Positions 43,101 to 51,148 of a DNA stretch of 64,000 bases are shown here, one piece after another; the stretch's first letter is position 1, and each line of letters opens with the position of its first letter. The position numbers and the translations under genes are program-made. The notes beneath the pieces are model-generated. The model had not been told where the DNA came from, searched no databases, and saw only the letters and a list, made by a program, of their open reading frames with translations. Origin of the DNA: Nocardia pseudobrasiliensis NBRC 108224 (GTDB lineage: Bacteria; Actinomycetota; Actinomycetes; Mycobacteriales; Mycobacteriaceae); assembly GCF_001613105.1 (NCBI RefSeq), contig NZ_BDBS01000023.1:1-64000 (forward strand). The letters are read 5' to 3'.

Positions 43101-44272
43101 CGGCCACGATTCTGCTGACCCGGCCCGAGGCTCCGGCGACGCGGCGCGCGGCCACGCCGTTCACCCGCAACGCCCCCGTCGCGGCTCCGCTCGTGCGCAA
43201 TGAACTGCTGTCGCGGCCGGGTTCGGCGAAGGAGGTGCGGCAGTTCGGCTTCGATCTGTCCACCCTCGACGCCACCTACGAGGTCGGCGACTCTCTCGGC
43301 GTATGGCCCGCCAACGACGAGGATCTGGTGACCGAGTGGTTGGCGGTCAGCGGTCTGGACGGTACGCGGAGCATCGAACTCGACGGCCGCGAGCTGTCGT
43401 TGGCGCAGGGCCTGCGTACGCATTACGACATCAGCAAGGTCAGCCACGATCTGCTGACCTTCATCGCCGAGCACAATCCCGATCCGCGCCTGGCCAAACT
43501 GCTGCGCCGCGACAATCGCAACGAACTCGACCGCTATCTGTGGGATCGGCAGGCGGTCGACGTGCTGCGCGATTTCCCGGTGCGCGCGGATCTGATCGAC
43601 TGGCTCGGCGTGCTGAAAAAGCTACAGCCGCGCCAGTATTCGATCTCGTCGAGTCCGCTGGTGGATCCGTGCGAGGTGCAGTTGACCGTCGGCGTGGTGC
43701 GCTACGGCGATCCGGCCGCCCGGCGCGGCGGGGTGTGTTCGACCTATCTCGCCGACCGTTGCGGCGAGGGCGCGGTACCGGTGTTTTTGCAGCGCGCACC
43801 GCATTTCCGGCCGCCGTTGGATCCGGCCGCCCCGATGATCATGATCGGCCCGGGGACCGGAATCGCGCCGTTCCGCGGATTCCTGCACGAGCGACGCGCG
43901 CTGGGTTGCGGCGGGCGCAACTGGCTGTTCTTCGGCGATCAGCACGCCGAGGACAACTTCTACTACCGCGACGAACTCGAGGATATGTTCCGCACGGGTT
44001 TCCTCACCCGGTTGGATCTGGCCTTCTCCCGGGATCAACGGGAACGGATCTATGTGCAGCACCGCATGATCGAACACGGTGCGGAGCTGTGGTCCTGGCT
44101 GGCCGACGGCGGTCATCTCTACGTGTGCGGCGACGCCACCCGCATGGCGGGCGATGTCGACAACGCTCTGCTGCGCATCGCCCGCGTCCACGGCAAGCTC
44201 GACGCCGATGCCGCCCTGGCCTTCAGGAAACAACTCGTCGCCGAGAAGCGCTACGTGCGCGACGTGTACTGA
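40187..44272 (+). CDS. nasC: Assimilatory nitrate reductase fused to a CysJ-like flavoprotein reductase
   Basis: A 1361-residue protein combining a molybdopterin nitrate reductase and its electron-donor module. The N-terminus has the 4Fe-4S ligands CSYCGVGC (8-15) with a fourth Cys in GRLCTKG, and then the molybdopterin oxidoreductase domains to about residue 720. A flavodoxin domain (about 815-960; LWASQTGTAEELA) and a ferredoxin-reductase part with QYSISSSP (FAD) and IGPGTGIAPFRGF (NADPH side) follow, ending KRYVRDVY like CysJ. It therefore should take electrons from NADPH directly to reduce nitrate to nitrite in the cytoplasm. The start is the ATG at 40187. No nitrite reductase or transporter is in the window. 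The symbol is provisional. Confidence 0.9.
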   Translation: MSTFATTCSYCGVGCGISVETRPGESGAPVIAKIRGDKLHPVNAGRLCTKGATHAELMAAPGRMTTAFRRPERGRPPQPVGVDEAVREAADRLRAILDTHGPDAIALYVSGQMSMEAQYLATKLAKGYLRTVHIEANSRLCMASAGTGYKQSLGADGPPGSYDDFDHADLFFVIGANMADCHPILFLRMADRLKAGARLIVVDPRRTETATRADLFLQIRPGTDLALLNGLLHLLVANGDIDADFIAEHTEGWDAMPRFLADYPPDRVAELTGLAADDIRTAARWIGEAGEWMSLWTMGLNQSTHGTWNTNALCNLHLATGAICRPGSGPFSLTGQPNAMGGREMGYMGAGLPGQRSVLNAADRAFVETAWRLEPGTIRTESGPGTIEMFRGLADGRIKACWIICSNPVATVANRKTVIAGLEAAELVVAQDVYTETATNAYADLLLPAALWAEAEATMVNSERTVSLLQRSVDPIGAARPDWLLIAQVATAMGFDGFDFASSAEVFDEIRRFANPATGYDLRGMDYERLRSGPMQWPCPDPDRPRNPIRYHNDGMSQALFVDEDGHRPRLAFATPSRRAVFWPRPHMPPREMPDDDYPFTLNTGRLQHQWHTMTKTGRVPKLNRLNGEPFLEVHPEDAERLGVRAGDQLELASRRGRAVLPVLISDRVRPGCCFAPFHWNDEQGEYLTVNAVTNDAVDPDSLQPEFKACAVALRKVAAMPQPEPVAPPEGTAHPLATVLGLETATAPTLSESERIYFGGYLTALHSLPVQGQPVLPETAPLSSRSRLWLNGLLAGMYSRDTTPEAAAEISSPAVTVLWASQTGTAEELATAVAGRLAESGFAPRLLDMNSCELAELTGDALVVTSTFGDGGPPDNGADFWDRLHDSAVRLTTLRYAVFALGDSSYEDFCGHGRRLDQLLAERGATRLLDRIDSEPDHDSLSTRWLDAVITALAKDVGAQVDSPASRPSGGAATILLTRPEAPATRRAATPFTRNAPVAAPLVRNELLSRPGSAKEVRQFGFDLSTLDATYEVGDSLGVWPANDEDLVTEWLAVSGLDGTRSIELDGRELSLAQGLRTHYDISKVSHDLLTFIAEHNPDPRLAKLLRRDNRNELDRYLWDRQAVDVLRDFPVRADLIDWLGVLKKLQPRQYSISSSPLVDPCEVQLTVGVVRYGDPAARRGGVCSTYLADRCGEGAVPVFLQRAPHFRPPLDPAAPMIMIGPGTGIAPFRGFLHERRALGCGGRNWLFFGDQHAEDNFYYRDELEDMFRTGFLTRLDLAFSRDQRERIYVQHRMIEHGAELWSWLADGGHLYVCGDATRMAGDVDNALLRIARVHGKLDADAALAFRKQLVAEKRYVRDVY

Positions 44273-44273
44273 C

Positions 44274-45308
44274 CTACACCGCGGGCGGATTCAGCCGGGC
44301 GAAGTCGGGCAGCCGGTAGTACGGGTAGTAGGGATAGGGCGGGGTGACCGCGCTGGCCTTGTCCAAGCGGGCGATCTGGTCGGCGCTCAGCTGCCAGCCG
44401 ATCGCGCCCAGGTTCTGGCGCAGCTGATCCTCGTTGCGGGCGCCGACGATGACGGTGGCCACGGTCGGGCGCGAGAGCAGCCAGTTCAGGGCGATCTGCG
44501 GTACCGTGCGGCCGGTTTCGGCGGCGATATCGTCGAGCACGTCGACCACGTCGTAGAGCAGTTCGTCGTCCACGGGCGGGCCCGCTTCGGCGGTCTTGTG
44601 CAGCCGCGAATTCGGCGGCAAGGGCTGGCCGCGACGGATCTTGCCGGTCAACCTGCCCCAGCCCAGCGGGCTCCACACCATCGCGCCCACGCCCTGATCG
44701 CGCCCCAGGGGCATCAGCTCCCATTCGTAGTCGCGGCCGACGAGTGAGTAGTACACCTGGTGGGCGATGTAGCGCGGCAGACCGTACTTGTCCGCGGCGG
44801 CAAGGGATTTCATCAGCTGCCACCCCGCGAAATTGGACGCGCCGACGTAGCGGATCTTGCCCGCGCGCACCAGATCGTCCAGGGCGGAGAGCACCTCCTC
44901 GACCGGTGTCGCGGCGTCGAAGGCGTGCAGCTGGAACAGGTCGAGGTAGTCGGTGTCCAGCCGACGCAGCGCGGCCTCCACCGCGCCGATCAGACGCGCG
45001 CGACCCGATCCGGCGTCACCGGGCCCCGGCCCGGTGGGCAGGGAGGCCTTGGTGGACAACAGCACTCGATCGCGCCGACCCCGGATCGCCTCGCCCAGTA
45101 CCTGTTCCGACGCGCCGTCGGAGTACACGTCGGCGGTGTCGAACATGGTCACCCCCGCGTCCAGGCTGATGTCGACCATTCGGCGCGCCTGCTGGGCATC
45201 GGTATCGCCCCAGGCCGAGAACAGCTCGCCGCGCCCGCCGAAGGTGCCCGCGCCGAAGCTCAATGCGGGAACCAGTAGTCCCGAGGCGCCCAGTCGCCGA
45301 TACTCCAT
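44274..45308 (-). CDS. Aldo/keto reductase
   Basis: An NADPH-dependent TIM-barrel oxidoreductase, 344 residues. Features: MEYRRLGASGLLVPALSFGAGTFGG start, the catalytic DTADVYSDGASE with Asp and Tyr, LLSTKA with Lys, QLHAFD with His, and GASNFAGW. It is close to the AKR group of YghZ/IolS-like reductases. The gene is divergent from a TetR gene with a perfect palindrome between them, so it is probably that regulator's target. It converges with the nitrate reductase, one base apart. Confidence 0.93.
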   Translation of the reverse strand: MEYRRLGASGLLVPALSFGAGTFGGRGELFSAWGDTDAQQARRMVDISLDAGVTMFDTADVYSDGASEQVLGEAIRGRRDRVLLSTKASLPTGPGPGDAGSGRARLIGAVEAALRRLDTDYLDLFQLHAFDAATPVEEVLSALDDLVRAGKIRYVGASNFAGWQLMKSLAAADKYGLPRYIAHQVYYSLVGRDYEWELMPLGRDQGVGAMVWSPLGWGRLTGKIRRGQPLPPNSRLHKTAEAGPPVDDELLYDVVDVLDDIAAETGRTVPQIALNWLLSRPTVATVIVGARNEDQLRQNLGAIGWQLSADQIARLDKASAVTPPYPYYPYYRLPDFARLNPPAV

Positions 45309-45329
45309 GACTCACTCCTAACGGAACAA

Positions 45330-45381
45330 CAGTTTCATTAACACGAGAGACGATACACTCGATCGACTGTTAATGAAACTG
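45330..45381. promoter_or_regulatory. Palindromic operator between the aldo/keto reductase and tetR-type genes
   Basis: The 14-bp arms CAGTTTCATTAACA (45330-45343) and TGTTAATGAAACTG (45368-45381) are exact inverse complements 24 bp apart. Each arm lies close to one gene start; the right arm reaches the GGAGG of the regulator. This fits repression of both genes by the TetR protein. Confidence 0.75.
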
Positions 45382-45391
45382 GAGGCCCGTT

Positions 45392-46018
45392 ATGACCGAT
45401 GAGAAGCCCGGCTCGCTGCGGCCCGGTGGCCGAACGGCCCGTGTGCGCGAGGCGGTATTGCGGGTCGCGGGCGATCTACTGGCCGAGCACGGCTTCGCGC
45501 GGCTGGATCTGGGCGAGGTGGCCACGCGCGCCGAGGTCGGCAAGACCACGGTCTACCGGCGCTGGCGCACACCCGCCGGACTGGTCGCCGACGTTCTCAC
45601 CGATATGGCGGAAACCTCACTCCCCCATGTCGATACGGGAACGCTGCACGGGGATCTGCTGGCCAACGCCCGGCTGGTCGCCGCGACCCTCGCCGACCCG
45701 CGGCAGGGTCCGCTGTTCAAATCCCTTGTGGCGGCGGCCACCTGCGATCCAGAGGCCGCACAGGCGCTGCGGCACTTCTACGACACCCGGCTGGCGGAAT
45801 GGTCGCCCTGTATCGAGGCCGCCGTGGCCCGCGGTGAGCTCGCGGCCGAAACAGACGCTCGCGCGGTACTTTCCGCAGTCTCCGCACCGCTGTACTACCG
45901 ACTGCTCGCCACCGGCGATCCGATCGACGAGCAGGCGGCCGCCACCGCCGCCGAGGCGGCCCTGCTCGCCGCCCGCTCGGGTCTGTTCACGCGGTCCAAT
46001 GCGGATCCCGGCCGGTGA
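45392..46018 (+). CDS. TetR family transcriptional regulator
   Basis: A 208-residue repressor. The HTH is VREAVLRVAGDLLAEHGFARLDLGEVATRAEVGKTTVYRRW (about 17-58), and the C-terminal ligand-binding part resembles the TetR_C_11/16 type (LPHVDTGTLHGDLLANARLVAATLADP). GGAGG lies upstream of the ATG at 45392. It probably autoregulates and represses the divergent aldo/keto reductase. Its last 32 bp overlap the convergent next gene. Confidence 0.93.
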   Translation: MTDEKPGSLRPGGRTARVREAVLRVAGDLLAEHGFARLDLGEVATRAEVGKTTVYRRWRTPAGLVADVLTDMAETSLPHVDTGTLHGDLLANARLVAATLADPRQGPLFKSLVAAATCDPEAAQALRHFYDTRLAEWSPCIEAAVARGELAAETDARAVLSAVSAPLYYRLLATGDPIDEQAAATAAEAALLAARSGLFTRSNADPGR

Positions 46019-46553
46019 GGCCGAGGACGTGGTGCAGCGCCGGGGCGTCGGCGGGAATCTCGACCCGCGGACCGAACATGCCCGGGACGCCCTGCGCCGG
46101 AAACGCGGGAAGGAATTCGAGGAGTACGGCCAGGTCCGCGGCGGCGGGATCATAGGACTGTCCGGTGGCACGGGCCAGATCCCAGCCGTGCACGATCACC
46201 TCGTCGAAAGCGACCAGTGCCATCTCGGCCGCGGGCATCGTCACCCCGTCCGCCTCGGTCGCACCCGTCCAGGCGCCGGGCTCACGCCACGCCGCCGCGA
46301 GAGCCTTCAGCTGCATCGGAATCCGCGTGCGCCAGTCGTCGATCAACGGCGTATCCGCCCCGAACTCCGGCGCCGCCGAGCGACCCACCGACTCCTTGGT
46401 CGCCGCCTGCCGAAACGCCTCGGTCAACCCGACCACATGCACCAGCAGTTCGCGCACGGTGATCCCGGCGGGAGTAAGCAGGGCCAATTGATCGTCCCCG
46501 ATCCCACCGATCACCGATTCCAGTCCGGCGGCGGCCGATTCCATCTCGAACAT
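45987..46553 (-). CDS. TIGR03086 family protein (DinB/mycothiol maleylpyruvate isomerase-like)
   Basis: A 188-residue four-helix-bundle protein. VRELLVHVVGLTEAFR and AFDEVIVHGWDLARATGQ supply the three conserved His-type metal positions of the DinB/MDMPI fold. Some family members use mycothiol; the substrate here is unknown. The ATG at 46553 has AGGAGG upstream. It is convergent with, and overlaps, the TetR gene. Confidence 0.85.
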   Translation of the reverse strand: MFEMESAAAGLESVIGGIGDDQLALLTPAGITVRELLVHVVGLTEAFRQAATKESVGRSAAPEFGADTPLIDDWRTRIPMQLKALAAAWREPGAWTGATEADGVTMPAAEMALVAFDEVIVHGWDLARATGQSYDPAAADLAVLLEFLPAFPAQGVPGMFGPRVEIPADAPALHHVLGLTGRDPHWTA

Positions 46554-46673
46554 GTCATACCTCCTGCCGTGTAGACGTCACGCCCGCGCGAAACTCATCG
46601 CCCGCAAGTACACCGGCCGTCCGCAACCGACTTGTTAGCGGCGAAAGGTGCTGGTGGCGGGGAGAATTGGGTG

Positions 46674-46907
46674 ATGAAAGGCGATCGAGTCGAGATCGTT
46701 GTCGATACCGGCGACGGATCTCGCACATATGAGGTGACCGCGACTCGGGCGGGGCGGCGGGTCGAGGTGCGTATTGCGCGCGGGGTGGTGGAAGTGAGCG
46801 AGCTCACCCGAACCGGGACCGCCGTGCGGACCGCGCGGTTCATGGCCGGACGCACGCTGGCACTGGTCGAATATCCCGCGGATGCGGGACCACTGCCGGG
46901 CGAGTGA
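46674..46907 (+). CDS. Small hypothetical protein (77 residues)
   Basis: ATG at 46674 opens a 77-residue frame, MKGDRVEIVVDTGDGSRTYEV and onward, predicted to be all beta with alternating Val/Arg positions. Arg/Glu balance and third-position GC support coding. I recognise no family. There is no strong ribosome-binding site (GGGGAGAATTGGGTG precedes it). Confidence 0.6.
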   Translation: MKGDRVEIVVDTGDGSRTYEVTATRAGRRVEVRIARGVVEVSELTRTGTAVRTARFMAGRTLALVEYPADAGPLPGE

Positions 46908-47009
46908 GCGGTCACGCGGCGGTTGCCAGGGTGGCGTGCGAGGCGCATGCTCGAAGCTGCCGGGGGTAGTACCACCGGTGAATCGGCCGAACAGCGAAAG
47001 GAGCACCCG

Positions 47010-47219
47010 ATGACAGACCGCGCCATCGACGCCATCGACGCAGTTCCCGAAGCCGATTATGTGGAGCAGACCGTCCCCGCGTATCAGGACGTGGACGAGG
47101 AGGACGCGGGTGTGCCGACCGGCGGGCCCACGCTGGAGGCCGCCGAGGCCGATGTGCTCGAACAGTCCATCGCGGTCCCCCTCGACGAGGAATATCAGGA
47201 CACGAACGCGCAGTACTAG
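47010..47219 (+). CDS. Small acidic protein (69 residues)
   Basis: ATG at 47010 with AAAGGAG upstream; MTDRAIDAIDAVPEADYVEQ is followed by an acidic chain with many Asp/Glu, no Cys and almost no basic residues, probably disordered. Its TAG overlaps the menD stop on the other strand (CTAG). Similar short acidic proteins occur beside actinobacterial genes, but I cannot name a family. Confidence 0.65.
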   Translation: MTDRAIDAIDAVPEADYVEQTVPAYQDVDEEDAGVPTGGPTLEAAEADVLEQSIAVPLDEEYQDTNAQY

Positions 47220-48847
47220 GCGCCGGCCGCGATCGAAGTCTTCACCGCGGCATGCAGTTCCCGCAGGCTGGACCGTTCGGTGGCCACCTCGAGGACCCGG
47301 ATGCCGTGCGCGGGCCCGGTCAGTTCCACGGCCAGTTCGGTCGGATCCACCTGCCGATGCGGCACCCGATAGGCTGCGCAGAGCGCGGCCAGATCCATCC
47401 CGTGCGGGGTGCCGAAGACCCGCTCGAAGACGCCCGCGTACTGCGGATCGCCTTGTTCGAGCAGTTCGAAGATGCCGCCGCCGTCATCGTTGGCCACGAC
47501 GATCGTCAGATCCGCGGGCCGCGGTTCGCCCGGGCCGATCAGCAGCCCCGAGGCGTCGTGCAGGAAGGTGAGGTCGCCGATCAGCGCGATCGTGCGACCG
47601 GGATGGCTCAACGCCGCGCCGACGGCCGTGGACACCGTGCCGTCGATTCCGGCGACGCCGCGATTGGACAGCACCTTGATACCCGGGCGCGGATGGGAGA
47701 CCAGCGCCGCGTCCCGCACCGGATTCGACGCGCCCAGCAGTAGCTGATCACCCTCGCGCAGGGCGTCCATGACCACCGCGGCCACGTGCAGACCCGTCGG
47801 CTTGGGGTGGCGGGCAAGCTGATCGCGCACGACCCCGCAGGCCATGGCATCGACGGTGTGGCAGTGCTCGAGCCATTGCGCACTCGGCGCGCCGATGATG
47901 ATCGCGCGGGTGCCGGTGCCGACCACATTGCCCGAGACATCGGGCCAGCGCGGACCGGTGGTGAGCGCGAAGACCGTGATCTCCGGATCGGCCAGGACCC
48001 GCGAGACCTGCCGATGCAGGGTGGGCCGTCCGGTGATGATGGCCTGCTTGGGTTTCAGCAGCGCCAGCGCCATCGGGTGCAGGGCCGGACCGTGCATGGG
48101 CGCGGTGGGTTCGGCGACCGTCGGCAGCGCCGCGAGTTCGGGGCGGCGGCCCGCGCCGTGACCGGAGATGACGACCGTATCCGGGGTCAGATCGATCTCG
48201 AGCGGCACGTCCAGGCTCGCGTATTGGGTTTCGGTCCAGGCGATTCCACCGGGGCGGCCGGCCGGCTGCGATTCCCCGGGCTGCGCGTCGGGTACCAGCG
48301 GTTCGCGCAGCGGGATGTCGAACTGCACCGGGCCCGCATTACCCGAGCGGCTGCCGCGCGCGGCGGCCAGCACCCGGCACACCGCCGCGCGCCAGACACT
48401 GTTCTGCTGGCGGTAGCCTTCCTCGCGTTCGGCCAGGCCGAGGCTGATCGCCGCGCGCACCTGACTGCCGAACAGTCCGAACTGCTCCACGGTCTGATTC
48501 GCGCCGCTGCCCAACATCTCGTAGGGCCGGTTGGCGCTGAGCACGATCAGGGGCTGGCGCGCGTAATTGGCCTCGAGTACGGCCGGGCCGAGATTCGCCA
48601 CCGCGGTCCCGGAGGTCATCACCACGGGCACCGGGCGACCGCTGGAAATGGCCAATCCGATCGCGAGGAATCCGGCGGTGCGCTCATCGATGCGCATATG
48701 CAATCGCAGTCGACCGGCGGCGTCGGCCGCCTCCAGGGCGAAGGCCAGTGGCGCGTTCCGCGACCCCGGGCAGAGCACGACGTCGCGCACACCGCCACGC
48801 ACGAGCTCGTCGACGACGACCTGCGCCTGTGCAGTCGATGGATTCAC
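47216..48847 (-). CDS. menD: SEPHCHC synthase MenD
   Basis: Thiamine-diphosphate enzyme joining 2-oxoglutarate and isochorismate, an early menaquinone step. The 543-residue protein has the MenD start [31 protein letters not shown] pattern (here [13 protein letters not shown]), [16 protein letters not shown] with the catalytic Glu, [17 protein letters not shown], and the ThDP motif [13 protein letters not shown] through NDDGGGIF. It is divergent from the siderophore-interacting gene; the 89-bp gap contains an iron box. menC, next to menD in M. tuberculosis, is absent from this window. Confidence 0.95.
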   Translation of the reverse strand: [543 protein letters not shown]

Positions 48848-48912
48848 GACCCCAGCCTTTCAGACGGCTGGCGGATGTGGGGAGTCGGCTCGCTCACACC
48901 GTGTTCGGCGAG

Positions 48913-48931
48913 TTAGGTTTTGCTAACCTAA
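48913..48931. promoter_or_regulatory. IdeR/DtxR iron box
   Basis: TTAGGTTTTGCTAACCTAA matches the IdeR consensus (TTAGGTTAGGCTAACCTAA) at 17 of 19 positions. It ends five bases before the ATG of the siderophore-interacting protein and lies 66 bp from the menD start. Iron-loaded IdeR should repress the rightward gene. Confidence 0.88.
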
Positions 48932-48936
48932 CGCAT

Positions 48937-49758
48937 ATGGCCAAGCGCACCAAATATGTCAAGCCCGAGCAGCGGGAGATCCTCACCGCCGAGGTGCTCG
49001 CGAGCAAACAGATCAGTCCCAACTTCGTCCGCGTCACCATCGGCGGCGACGGCCTGGCCGGATTCACCCCGATGGGTTACGACCAGTGGTTCCGACTGTT
49101 CATGCCGGGTCGCAACGGCCTGCGGCTGCCATCGGCGGCGAACAATCTCTGGTACGCGCAGTACCTGATGATGGGTAAGGACCAGCGTCCCGTGGTGCGC
49201 AACTACACCGTGCGCGAATGGCGTCCGGCCGGTGCGGGCGAATTCGGCGAATCCGGCGAACTGGACATCGATTTCGCGATGCACGGCACCGAAACGCCCG
49301 CATGCGGCTGGGCCGCCGGAATCACCCCGGGCGGTCGGGTTGGGCTGCTGGACGAGGGCATCATGTACCAAGCGCCGCAGCACAGTTCGTATTCGCTGCT
49401 GGTCGGGGACGAGAGCGCGCTGCCCGCGATCGCGGGGGTGCTGCGCTCGGCGCCGCGGGATCTGCGGGGCGCGGCCTATATCGAGATCACCGATCCGGAC
49501 GATGCCCAGAAATTGGACGAACCGGAAGGGGTGCAGGTGAATTGGCTGGTCCGCAGCGATCCGACCGCGGCCATCGGCAGCGTGGCGCAGGAGGCGGTCC
49601 GCGGGGCGGAACTGCCCGCGCAGGGCGTGTACGGCTTCGTCGCCGGGGAGCAGAAACTCGCCTCCGGCGTGCGCCGTCATCTGGTCGACGAGCGCGGGGT
49701 GCCCAAGGCCGATGTCACCTTCACCGGATATTGGCGGGTGGGCAAGGCCGCGGGCTGA
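48937..49758 (+). CDS. Siderophore-interacting FAD protein (ferric-siderophore reductase)
   Basis: A 273-residue SIP/ViuB-family protein predicted to reduce ferric siderophores with NAD(P)H via FAD. The FAD site is RPVVRNYTVREW, with GYDQWFRLFMPG before it, and the C-terminal NAD part has LLVGDESALPAIAGVL. I start at ATG 48937 because the iron box sits directly upstream and the longer frame reads through the menD promoter. With no clear ribosome-binding site the transcript may be leaderless. Expected to be induced by iron limitation. Confidence 0.92.
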   Translation: MAKRTKYVKPEQREILTAEVLASKQISPNFVRVTIGGDGLAGFTPMGYDQWFRLFMPGRNGLRLPSAANNLWYAQYLMMGKDQRPVVRNYTVREWRPAGAGEFGESGELDIDFAMHGTETPACGWAAGITPGGRVGLLDEGIMYQAPQHSSYSLLVGDESALPAIAGVLRSAPRDLRGAAYIEITDPDDAQKLDEPEGVQVNWLVRSDPTAAIGSVAQEAVRGAELPAQGVYGFVAGEQKLASGVRRHLVDERGVPKADVTFTGYWRVGKAAG

Positions 49759-49812
49759 CAGTCCGAAATTCCCCGGTGGTCTCGGCGGGCCATGACGCCC
49801 GCCGAGTACCGA

Positions 49813-50259
49813 TCAGCCGGCGTGCTTCTGGATGAGATCACCCAGCCGCGGGAGGGACTCGGCGACATGCTTTTTCGCCGAACCGCGGATAGCGGAGTAG
49901 GCCTTCTTCAGGGCGGGGCGCGAGGAGGCGTCGGCACGGGCGTCGGTCACCGCGAGCAGCGCTTCGGAAACCTCGTCCTGCTTGGCCACCAGCAGATCGG
50001 CGAACCGACCGTTACCCGTTGCCTTGAATTCGGCCCAGAACGGCTCCAGGCTGTCGACGAACTTGGGCGCGAACGACTCCAGCGCCTCCGGCACGATGGT
50101 CGGGCTGACCTTCTTCGCCGCCGCGTACGCACCTTTCACGGCGAGGCCGGACGCGCCACCCTTGTCCGAGACCTCCGCGTCCAGAACCTGCTGGGCGTCG
50201 GCGAGGAAGGCCGAGCGCTTGGCGTCATCGAGCAGGGATTCAGACAGTGCAGCAACCAC
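49813..50259 (-). CDS. Conserved hypothetical protein (DUF6918-like)
   Basis: A 148-residue helical protein starting at GTG 50259 with GGAGG nine bases upstream; the longer ATG frame has no binding site. It is rich in Ala, Lys and Glu (ALKKAYSAIRGSAKKHVAESLPRLGDLIQKHA). Homologues sit near menaquinone genes in other actinobacteria, but no role is known to me. No membrane segment or motif is visible. Confidence 0.8.
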   Translation of the reverse strand: MVAALSESLLDDAKRSAFLADAQQVLDAEVSDKGGASGLAVKGAYAAAKKVSPTIVPEALESFAPKFVDSLEPFWAEFKATGNGRFADLLVAKQDEVSEALLAVTDARADASSRPALKKAYSAIRGSAKKHVAESLPRLGDLIQKHAG

Positions 50260-50344
50260 TTTCAGGTTCCTCCGGATAGTTTTTCGATGAGCGAGCGCCC
50301 GCAACTATACGCACCGGACGAACCAGGCACACTCCCGCAACTCG

Positions 50345-51001
50345 CTAAGGCTGCCAGGGCAGCAATTGCACCATCAGTCCTTCACAATCGGCGAGCAGTG
50401 TTTCGGATTCGTCTCGCAGCCTTGCGCTTACGAAAGTCTTGCGCCCGTCGATGCGGTCGACAGTGCCCTCTACCACGAGCGGAACCTCCAACGGAGTGAT
50501 CTTGCGGTAGTTGACGTGCAGGAATGCGGTGCGACTGATCGGACGACCGGCATAGTGCACCAGCGCGCCGAACAGATCGTCGAAAAGCAGTGGCAACACG
50601 CCGCCGTGCACCGCGCCGTTGCCGCCGAGGTGATACCGACGGAACCGCCCGCGCATCCGCACTCCGGTCGGTCCCGCCTCGACGGTGTGCCACGGCGGCA
50701 TGAGCAGGCTGCCGCGCCCCGGCAGCGAGACCACTCGCCCCGCGGGACCCCGCAATTCCGGCGCCCGATACGGCTCGAGGAACTCGATCAGCTCCCGCGC
50801 CTTGTCCAGCGCCCCCGCGAACGCCTCATCCGGACAGTCCACCGACACCGCCAGATCCTGCAGCGTCCGCATCGCCTCGACGAACGGCCCGAAATGCGGC
50901 CCCGGCTCGACCCCGGTGACCTTCGGAAACCCACCGTGCTTCTCATAGCGATCCGGATCAATTGCGCTCGCGTCGATAACCGGTTCCACTCGCTCACTCA
51001 C
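50345..51001 (-). CDS. PaaI-family acyl-CoA thioesterase (hot-dog fold)
   Basis: A 218-residue hot-dog protein with the key GNGAVHGGVLPLLFDDLFGALV (conserved HGG and Asp) around residues 128-148. GTG start at 51001. Between menD and menB, it could hydrolyse dihydroxynaphthoyl-CoA, the thioesterase step after MenB; this is inference from position and fold, since general acyl-CoA thioesterases look the same. Confidence 0.85.
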   Translation of the reverse strand: MSERVEPVIDASAIDPDRYEKHGGFPKVTGVEPGPHFGPFVEAMRTLQDLAVSVDCPDEAFAGALDKARELIEFLEPYRAPELRGPAGRVVSLPGRGSLLMPPWHTVEAGPTGVRMRGRFRRYHLGGNGAVHGGVLPLLFDDLFGALVHYAGRPISRTAFLHVNYRKITPLEVPLVVEGTVDRIDGRKTFVSARLRDESETLLADCEGLMVQLLPWQP

Positions 51002-51148
51002 ACCTGCACGTTAACCTGAATTCTTACGCCGTCCAACGCAACTGACCGGTAGCTGGCGCGGCAATCGGGGATCTTTCGCGCCTCGAGCGACCGTTCGCGA
51101 CTCAGGGCCGCGAACACGCCGGAGCGAAGCGGAGGCCAAACTAGCCCA

